The notes below the pieces were generated by a model. It did no database searches and was not told where the DNA came from. It saw only the letters and a program-made list of their open reading frames with translations. Below, one piece after another: positions 21,101-22,424 of a stretch of DNA of 22,424 bases. The stretch covers positions 1-22,424 of IMG/VR virus record IMGVR_UViG_3300013285_000086. One strand, given 5' to 3'. The translations under genes were made by a program, and so were the position numbers. The first letter of the stretch is position 1, and every line of letters starts with the position of its first letter. The stretch comes from a virus.

Positions 21101-22424
21101 AACCGCTGATGTTGCCCCTTATGTTAATGTTGCAAACAATCTTGCAACTACTGGCATTTCTGCTACATTCACAAGCATCAATCGTATAGGTAGTTTGTTT
21201 GGAACTATATTAGTTGTTTCAAGCACCAATGGAATTGTTGCAGGCATGGGGGTAGTTGGTTCAGGTTTTGCCAACGGACAAACGGTCAGCTCTGTCACAA
21301 ACAGCACAACATTGGTCTTGAGTATTCCAGCAGACACCCAGCCCAGCGGAACAATACAGTTTATTCGCAATGTTGTGGGTAGTGCAACGTTGAATGTAAC
21401 AAGTACAGTTGCATTAAAGCCGGGAGATGTTGTTACTTTATTAAATTTAAATACATTTAGTTATAACACCACAGTGTTGTCTATTCCAAATAGTACAACA
21501 GTTACTTTAAGCAACATCATTTATCAAACTATTCCTCCGGGAACTTATATAACATTCACACGTAAGCTGGTGCAACCAACGGACGTTAATGTTAAAACTG
21601 ACGGTAGTATTATATTAACCAATTTGGCTAACTCTAAAATAGTTGCTGGAACATTGATTAATATTATTGGACAAATTAATCCGGTACGCCTTGACGATCC
21701 AAATTACAATATCAAACCTTACCTTCAACAATTAATAAATGCATTTGCATACGACACAGCATTTACTACAGGTACTATGCAAAGTATTTTTGCAGGACTT
21801 GATATTTTAACACAAGTTAAAACTTACGGTTACGATCCCATGACAACTGCCAACAGTGTCACAGCATTGGCAAACAAGATACTAGCTATTCCAGGAGTGG
21901 CCGGAGCTTCTTTAGCTGCCGTGGATACCATCAACACTAACCTTGCTACTATTGTAGAAATCATTGATCAGGCCAACAGTGGAATTATTCCAACTCCAGA
22001 ATTCCCACCATATGCTGGTCTGAATACTGGCTATGTAAATGCAGGAATACTGTTGTTTGATAATATAACATTCATACAATTTGAAATGGTTGCTTACATA
22101 ACAGCAAATTATCCCAGCTTGACATATGACCAGAATGTTTTCCAGCAGGACATGCAAAATATAGTATGGAGTTTGATTTATGATTTGACATACGGCGGTA
22201 ACAGTCAGTCTGTGCAACGTGGCCTAACATATTGGTCATCTAACAACACTTTAAGAACCGATCTTGGTACAGCATGGCCCGGAATTTATACTCGTCTAGC
22301 CAGTATTGCACAAAGTATTATTATCAAATCAGCAGTAACTAGATTACAAACAATTGTTGCACAATACAAGCCACTCAGTATTTTAACTGGCGGCTCAATT
22401 GCAAGTACCAGCATTTCAAATAAT
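9117..22424 (+). CDS. 7: Giant modular gp7-like baseplate wedge protein, 3' end outside window
   Basis: The frame opens at ATG 9117 and I read it without a stop to 22424: 4,436 codons, still open. T4 gp7 is 1,032 residues. The start lies within the gp6 3' end with GGAG at 9107-9110, six bases upstream, implying coupling. gp7-type features are the N-terminus (NLTVNFLPKFYQSDSNKKFL, TLDQLYQPG), YSWDPHINW/FQNYYWVPYGP (122-147), KVNQAPLFDVVDENG (544-558), GHDGS and DYRDNLILELEKRI (about 1001-1025), GMIREKGTQNSLNKL and FYEEWAVRAGQYGA (1846-1887), RYGIENRPRQGMFVNRFEAL (about 3232-3251) and DYVNEVKPYKTKVREYVSNY. Between these lie CBM-like modules (1430-1783), a seven-bladed FG-GAP propeller (2145-2930) and repeated beta modules (3322-4150). 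There is no signal peptide or membrane span. Very few cysteines. It probably forms wedge plus peripheral receptor- or glycan-binding surface. The gp7 assignment is from recalled motifs and position. Confidence 0.8.
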   Translation, partial: MANKNNPLGNTNLTVNFLPKFYQSDSNKKFLQATLDQLYQPGSIKKINGFVGRENAKSSTGTDIYLEASDRVRQDYQLEPAITITDNIGNQTFFKDYIDYINQINTFGGNTSNHARLNKQEFYSWDPHINWDKFVNFQNYYWVPYGPDTIRLQGQQKAITSTYTVSIERELSNNEYLFTPNGFTRNPVLKLYRGQTYTFEINSPGNPFSIKTARTPGQADRYLVDTIDNHGVEVGTITFSVPLDAPTLLFYQSESDLQLGGAIQVLSITKDTYIDVENELLGKKHYRLSNGTQLSNGMKLAFLGNVTPVEYASGEFYVEGVGVAIKLISTSRLEIINPYTKEKTIPFDSDKFDTQPFSDATGYAGQSDYIVIDRGSNDANNWSRYNRWFHKDVIAASSLYNGNPVNLDQTARAIRPIIEFNSDLKLANFGTTAIADVDVLDDYTTDAFSTIEGSLAYSVDGVSLAEGQRVIFTADPDTLVKNKVFKVTFVNVLHLNSGSRQIHLEEISSPSLHQVALVKFGTKHQGNAYWYNGTTWVRGQLKTKVNQAPLFDVVDENGISYADTSVYNGSTFVGTTLFSYKIGAGTNDGALGFPLSYRNISNIGDIVFNFTLATDKFQYKQGTALLTQAINVGYLVGQTFAGKPTYKNGWQLCTASTTQAAIRIYKNSRITNYFNIDIFDDITNLSDLVVRIYVNGHRLDPLAWTLVDTPSYKQVQLRKDIALSDVLTIRAFASQPINTVGYYEIPVNLQNNPLNNVIGDFTLGEVSDHVNSIVDNLDTTFVGVFPGSGNLRDLGNITQYGTKFVQHSGPMSLAIYHITSESNNVIRSIQQARDDYNNFKRNFIKIASSLGVDGDTVTITNLVLQKINKDKPKTSPYYFSDMVPYGACIVTDLNVVDYRIKQYPLTKPFVLTALSNDAVGVYLNGVQLIYEQDYIFLDTGFVVIDSLVKMNTGDVITTREYDSTDGCFVPATPTKMGIWPKFAPKIYTDTSLLTPRVMIQGHDGSQILAYGDYRDNLILELEKRIFNNIKVQYDTEIFDVTDIVPGYNRKTDYSLSEFNEVLAPNFYKWTALAGRDFTKPLGTFSVDNTFTYNYSDTVGPDGKPVPGYWRGIYRWLLDTDRPNLCPWEMLGFSIEPKWWATVYGVGPYTGDNFPMWQDISDGMVREPGVPAVKLSKYVKPFLMNHIPVDSNGILLSPSDSGLVSGPTNFTMDGGFVFGDVNPVESAWRRSSHYPFSVLISSILLNPAKTFGLLLDRANIKRNLAGQLIYTNTNLRVRPTDIVLPSIYSSTTRVQTAGLVNYIVDHILNFVFSNNVRSYNQYATDLDTLTSQISYRVGAFTSKEQFNLLLDSKTPLSTGGVFIPQENYQVNINTSSPIKKITYSGVIITKLHSGYEIKGYSTTQPYFKYYPYLQTGQRINVGGISESYTTWTPGQQYAANSVVLYKGQYYRILSSTTAAAIFNPAAFSYLGELPVVGGANAVLRKLWDRNKPVVVPYGTEFTKIQDVVDFLQGYGEWLTDQGFVFDDFNSNLNAVSNWENSAREFLFWTTQNWSSGADNWADWTPAEPVTYGTIVKYNGDYYSALYNLAATDVFDPIKYTKLEGLSNIGSSVISLSPSANRLTFNTTLSVVDNISNQFYEYEIFKVDGTPLTPLFLDSYRENNVVSYSPRTTDGIYGASFYLIQNEHVITIDNTTIFNDVVYNPQSGYRQERIKVSGHVSIDWYGGLDVPGFIFDQANIKQWQIWQDYALGDIVNNQGFYYSALSALPGTEKFNPTNWVQLEKKPTPKLIPNWTYKAGQFTDFYSLDDDNFDTAQQNMAHHLIGYQKRQYLNNIIQDNVSEFKFFQGMIREKGTQNSLNKLFDVLSSDSKESLKFYEEWAVRAGQYGASRAFENIEFLLDEGTFRLNPQGFQLVTTPDVNLNGTFIIQQKSTDVYLKPLGYNSKPWPLLTNYKPFLRSAGYVNSTEVSISLGYLPEIAALDIATINEGAYIWVAFEGPSWNLYRYTDIHMSVTDVTYNDSAKTLTITAENLTGFVSGSWIGLAQVEKLKGFYQIISVELNSFTVSATITGFPSPFKQSNELVVYALISQRTSSIDKLDSVLTTKLLPGELIWTDDSGNGKWASWMFNPIYTISDVNNSAPQNQLRFGNTIAVNNKGTLAAVGSSFGELITYDKVGTVTPWVQRQIVASPFIATNIVILTTGNTVLNSTTVTMSSANASMIGGFIDGPGVPYDTLVTAVNNGVSITISQKANATTTASTFTIVTNPNPATVIATSIAFSADGTWMASGSPLAGYAVTDFLGAYNTANIYGPGLIVSTGSGTSTTYWQALSNVPANKPPASNLSYWSPIYYLPVDSYGTWSINDSYLENTLVVYKSKVYKNVVPATTSGLPSIYGQTIVNVLSTNGASYILTADTTAGLAPNYQIIFTGNVFGGILTGGLYYVSTVLTSTTFTITALQYSTSVVPVTTAYGSMQATQQPQPSPGGNNQWAEQSVQAGPVGQGVISLYKKDPNNIYGLVDTIISPFPAANENFGSKIVFGNNTVYVSAPGYGGVGRVYKLKYATTIQAQSAYNPVGSTNATLVVTSTAGVRAGMYVINPAFTSEQTVAQVLDSRTVILSGSPNSIPSGIIKFAIVGWGYDFTEIYTGTQTGAAFGNSISLSQDNLTLAIGADTGTVNGILNIYKNAGSGFNPGAPLQTISGTTKNFGISTSISNDGTYIAVADDSATVGGVIQRGGVTVYKFTDSTYTSYQTLIPHQPEINGHFGNKLSFMNDYETLVVYSQYGDTIITTTFDDNTTTFDKNSTDFAFTQTNSGRVDIYDLYATKWVFSESLTKTNPVKTAGNFIRNDVYQILTLGTTDFTAIGASTNAIGVTFTATGDGYGTGTAALVTNETSIADGYGVGFAVGSNHILIGAPESIDQGFNSGKVYDYGKPNNTYTWTIDHSEVDKPDVTKIKQAFLYNRVTGELITHLDVIDIAQGKIPGPADEEIMYKSFYDPANYSTVNGVTTSEAGAVWTTKQVGQLWWDVRTAKVIDAYENDTIYRNTNWNTLATGASIDIYEWVGTKLKPSVWDTQADTPAGLTNNISGKSLYGDAKYSIKTTYNTVTLSTVTTYYFWVKNRKFTPNVPGRHMAAQDVSSLIANPRGQGYTYLALTGLDSFSLVNAKSYLKSNEVVLSVEYWTGDKTDQNVHSHWNIISDDPTTYIPLPIEQKWIESLCGRDTAGRAVPDLSLPVKLRYGIENRPRQGMFVNRFEALKQFVETANQILLANQIVEEASITALQGYDPQPTVISGLYDITFPTDAELVYASTGSFTRAVIMPVVADGRITGITIVNSGKGYLIAPYLTIVGVGVGAVVRSIINNKGQITGATVVSRGEGYSDTTTTINVRDYCALVQSDSQANNNWSIYSYDPTQRSWARILTQSYDVREFWNYADWYGSYVDTKGKVIFTASQFTVAKFSVATLTELNNIRPVIGDTVKIRTTNAGGWELLYKYSNSTSVDWTQSYATVGIQNGTIQLSSSLYDLSNTDLGFDNTIFDSNSYDKVAGTELRIILDTLKNKIFTQHASLNGAYSDLFFASVRYALSEQPYVDWIFKTSFVKAQHNVGQLDQPVTYQADNLANFEDYVNEVKPYKTKVREYVSNYDSLDPAQLPITDFDLQPIYQNNALAVIDTFVDNGKLATNNSIVQQYPWKFWLDNGGFEVVELKLTSSGSKYITEPQVIITSDSGSGATARAFISNEKVNRIVLLTPGSGYLSAPKVEIRGGTLIDGTSATASAIIGNSVVRGTLVGIKFDRINSTYFITQQSKTETFTGTGSRQQFLLVWGPDIKIGQSTVYIDNILALRDSYIMYVVKSTNLGYTTYSGIIQFDTAPKKGSAIRVTYMIDPSLMQATDRIQYLYNSATGELGKDLSQLMTGVDYGGVIVDGTGFQISNGWDSLPYYSDQWDSFDETFNDYTVVVGADTHSFTLPYTPAAGVQLTLYRKQSNTDTYQSDGVTKIYLYSTADVAPYVNVANNLATTGISATFTSINRIGSLFGTILVVSSTNGIVAGMGVVGSGFANGQTVSSVTNSTTLVLSIPADTQPSGTIQFIRNVVGSATLNVTSTVALKPGDVVTLLNLNTFSYNTTVLSIPNSTTVTLSNIIYQTIPPGTYITFTRKLVQPTDVNVKTDGSIILTNLANSKIVAGTLINIIGQINPVRLDDPNYNIKPYLQQLINAFAYDTAFTTGTMQSIFAGLDILTQVKTYGYDPMTTANSVTALANKILAIPGVAGASLAAVDTINTNLATIVEIIDQANSGIIPTPEFPPYAGLNTGYVNAGILLFDNITFIQFEMVAYITANYPSLTYDQNVFQQDMQNIVWSLIYDLTYGGNSQSVQRGLTYWSSNNTLRTDLGTAWPGIYTRLASIAQSIIIKSAVTRLQTIVAQYKPLSILTGGSIASTSISNN
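11178..11314 (+). repeat. Beta module 'VYVNG', copy 1 (giant protein residues 688-732)
   Basis: VVRIYVNGHRLDP, a tyrosine-containing hairpin, then LRKDIALSDVLTIRAF. The pattern is a strand with NG and a leucine, then a strand ending in a glycine- or serine-x-hydrophobic stretch. Related segments occur at 11865-12001 and 20520-20743. Small beta modules of this form are common in tail fibre and baseplate proteins. The similarity is by eye only. Confidence 0.45.
11865..12001 (+). repeat. Beta module 'VYLNG', copy 2 (giant protein residues 917-961)
   Basis: AVGVYLNGVQLIYEQDYIFL followed by VKMNTGDVITTREY. It matches the NG-x-x-L-x(4-6)-DY and GD-V/I-I-T pattern of the other copies. It directly precedes the GHDGS block conserved in gp7-like proteins. 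Confidence 0.5.
13404..13535 (+). repeat. CBM5/12-like module, copy 1 (residues 1430-1473)
   Basis: TWTPGQQYAANSVVLYKGQYYRI followed by FNPAAFSYLGE in compressed form: W-x-P-x3-Y-x3-S-V-V-x-Y-x-G-x-Y-Y, then F-N/D-P and an aromatic, then L-G/E. This is the aromatic-rich layout of CBM5/12-type chitin- or glycan-binding domains, where the W and Y residues form the binding face. Two clear further copies follow. The assignment is by pattern only and binding is not shown. Confidence 0.55.
13800..13925 (+). repeat. CBM5/12-like module, copy 2 (residues 1562-1603)
   Basis: WTPAEPVTYGTIVKYNGDYY then FDPIKYTKLEG: same order and spacing of W, Y, V-Y, G-YY and F-x-P as the copy at 13404-13535. The two are divergent at DNA level, so the duplication is old or they were acquired separately. 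Confidence 0.6.
14346..14465 (+). repeat. CBM5/12-like module, copy 3 (residues 1744-1783)
   Basis: WQDYALGDIVNNQGFYYSAL then FNPTNWVQLEK. It keeps the W, the G-DIV, the G-x-YY and the closing FNP-x2-W-x2-LE of the family. It stands just before the conserved GMIREKGTQ block, separating the gp7-like scaffold segments. Confidence 0.6.
15693..15899 (+). repeat. TST/G-GM beta module, copy 1 (residues 2193-2261)
   Basis: A divergent copy between propeller blades 1 and 2: LNSTTVTMSSANASMIGG, GVPYDTLVTAVNNGVSITIS and a closing ASTFTIV. The form is strand with STT/SS, a G-containing turn, G-x-P-x2-T-x-V-x-x-V, then a T-hydrophobic-I-S strand and a final T-hydrophobic strand. It matches copies at 16842, 21201 and 21375. 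Confidence 0.5.
16185..16274 (+). repeat. Weak CBM-like module in the propeller (residues 2357-2386)
   Basis: WSINDSYLENTLVVYKSKVY then PATTSG: keeps the W, Y, V-V-Y and VY positions of the three clearer copies but lacks the G-x-YY and the FNP ending. It lies between blades 2 and 3. It may be a degenerate copy or an unrelated hairpin. Confidence 0.35.
16305..16484 (+). repeat. G-G-YYV beta module (residues 2397-2455)
   Basis: SYILTADTTAGLAPNYQIIF, then TGNVFGGILTGGLYYVSTVL, then TSTTFTITALQ. The order of a T-x-GL-x3 strand, F-GGI-x2-G-x2-YYV and a T-T-FTIT strand is one I recall from repeat modules in tail proteins of aquatic phages. It sits between blades 2 and 3. Function unknown; presumably a small surface domain. 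Confidence 0.45.
16842..17009 (+). repeat. TST/G-GM beta module, copy 2 (residues 2576-2631)
   Basis: ATLVVTSTAGVRAGMYVI, then EQTVAQVLDSRTVILSG and PSGIIKFAIV. It is close in form to the copy at 21201 (TILVVSSTNGIVAGM, GQTVSSVTNSTTLVLS, PSGTIQF), 4.3 kb downstream in the same gene. This copy lies between propeller blades 3 and 4. Confidence 0.7.
17649..17768 (+). repeat. TDFTAIGA module (residues 2845-2884)
   Basis: VYQILTLGTTDFTAIGAST followed by NAIGVTFTATGDGYGTGTA. This short motif (Y-x-I-x2-x-G-T-TDFTAIGA-x2-N-x-x-G-x-x-FTATG-x-G-x-GTGTA) is one I recognise from tail and fibre proteins of aquatic phages, often in several copies. Here a single copy sits between blades 6 and 7. Function unknown. 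Confidence 0.6.
19080..19262 (+). repeat. Paired GxGY repeats, copies 1 and 2 (residues 3322-3382)
   Basis: ITGITIVNSGKGYLIAPYLT, a strand ending GAVVRSIIN, then ITGATVVSRGEGYSDTTTTI. The unit is hydrophobic strand, S/R-G-x-GY, a P- or T-rich turn and a strand, as in GSGY repeats common in phage tail proteins. A second pair is at 20196-20438. Confidence 0.65.
20196..20438 (+). repeat. Paired GxGY repeats, copies 3 and 4 (residues 3694-3774)
   Basis: EVVELKLTSSGSKYITEPQV with GSGATARAFIS, then VNRIVLLTPGSGYLSAPKVE with GTSATASAIIGN. Same unit as the pair at 19080-19262, with the typical S-ATA-x-A closing strand better preserved. The two pairs flank a gp7-like conserved block (residues about 3576-3656). 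Confidence 0.7.
20520..20743 (+). repeat. Beta module 'VYIDN', copy 3 (residues 3802-3875)
   Basis: TVYIDNILALRDSYIMYVVK then GIIQFDTAPKKGSAIRVTYM. The aP-x-x-G-x-x-I-x-V-x-Y ending is typical of small tail fibre beta modules. It precedes a block with GVDYGGV, GWDSLPYYSDQWDSFDE and LPYTPAAGVQLTLYR that I recall as conserved in gp7-like proteins of aquatic phages. Confidence 0.5.
21201..21368 (+). repeat. TST/G-GM beta module, copy 3 (residues 4029-4084)
   Basis: TILVVSSTNGIVAGMGVVGS, GQTVSSVTNSTTLVLSIP and PSGTIQFIRN. It is the best-formed copy of this unit and directly abuts copy 4. The G-M turn, the G-x-TV-x2-V strand and the PSGTI closing strand match the copy at 16842. Confidence 0.7.
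21375..21566 (+). repeat. TST/G-GM beta module, copy 4 (residues 4087-4150)
   Basis: SATLNVTSTVALKPGDVV, a longer hairpin, TTVLSIPNSTTVTLSNI and PPGTYITFTRK. Tandem to copy 3 with a two- to three-residue linker. The GM turn is replaced by GD and the closing PSG by PPG, so the copies have clearly diverged. Confidence 0.6.
22041..22244 (+). other. Helical YGGN module near the window edge (residues 4309-4376)
   Basis: AGILLFDNITFIQFEMVAYI, then YDQNVFQQDMQNIVWSLIYD, then LTYGGNSQSVQRGLTYW. This segment, helical in contrast to its beta-rich surroundings, matches a module I recall from large structural proteins of aquatic T4-like phages (x-FIQ-E-x2-A-YI ... D-x2-x-IV-x2-L-x-YDL-x-YGGN). A partial echo (LINAFAYDTAFTTGTMQSIF) occurs earlier at about 21733-21792. 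It suggests the protein continues with more repeats beyond 22424. Confidence 0.55.

Noticed and set aside
9117-22424. Splitting the giant frame into several separate genes
   Set aside because: There is no stop codon anywhere in the frame, and gp7-like conserved blocks occur throughout its length. Internal methionines have no consistent ribosome sites that I can see.

Overview
The window is a single block of tail-baseplate genes from a contractile-tailed (myovirus) phage of the broad T4-like type. It most resembles the T4-like phages of marine and freshwater bacteria (cyanophages, pelagiphages and relatives). I infer this from recalled protein motifs and gene order, not from a search. The DNA is AT-rich, the genes are packed with gaps of 1 to 47 bp or small overlaps, and 22 kb is coded on one strand. 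The host cannot be named from this sequence. It contains no tRNA, rRNA, CRISPR array, insertion sequence, integrase or attachment site that I can support.

Layout. Positions 1-43 hold the first codons of a minus-strand gene that leaves the window. Positions 44-127 are a divergent promoter region: a sigma70-type promoter fires leftward, and an apparent late promoter fires rightward into the baseplate genes. The plus-strand genes are: a gp48-like tail tube cap (128-1126), a gp53-like wedge protein (1129-1431), a large probable baseplate hub protein (1433-3676), a gp5-like central spike without a lysozyme domain (3688-5154), a gp25-like wedge protein (5151-5588), an enlarged gp6-like wedge protein (5636-9127), and one giant gp7-like reading frame. 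The giant frame starts at 9117 inside the end of gp6 and is still open at 22424 (at least 4,436 codons). No stretch over 300 bp lacks a gene.

How the genes work together. In T4 the spike (gp5) and hub (gp27) form the centre of the baseplate. Wedges (gp6, gp7, gp25, gp53) assemble around it, and gp48 and gp54 start the tail tube. The same set, in a compact order, is seen here as two probable late transcription units. One starts before gp48 and one before gp6. Both have a shared upstream element, ATAAACTRCGCACAT, placed at identical distance from a TAAATAC box.

The most striking item is the giant protein. Its N-terminal part and several scattered blocks look like gp7-type wedge proteins of aquatic phages. 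Between them lie a predicted seven-bladed FG-GAP beta-propeller, CBM5/12-like aromatic modules, four copies of a TST/G-GM beta module, four GxGY repeats and other small beta modules. Several of these sit in the loops between propeller blades. It reads as a wedge scaffold into which many surface or glycan-binding modules have been inserted.
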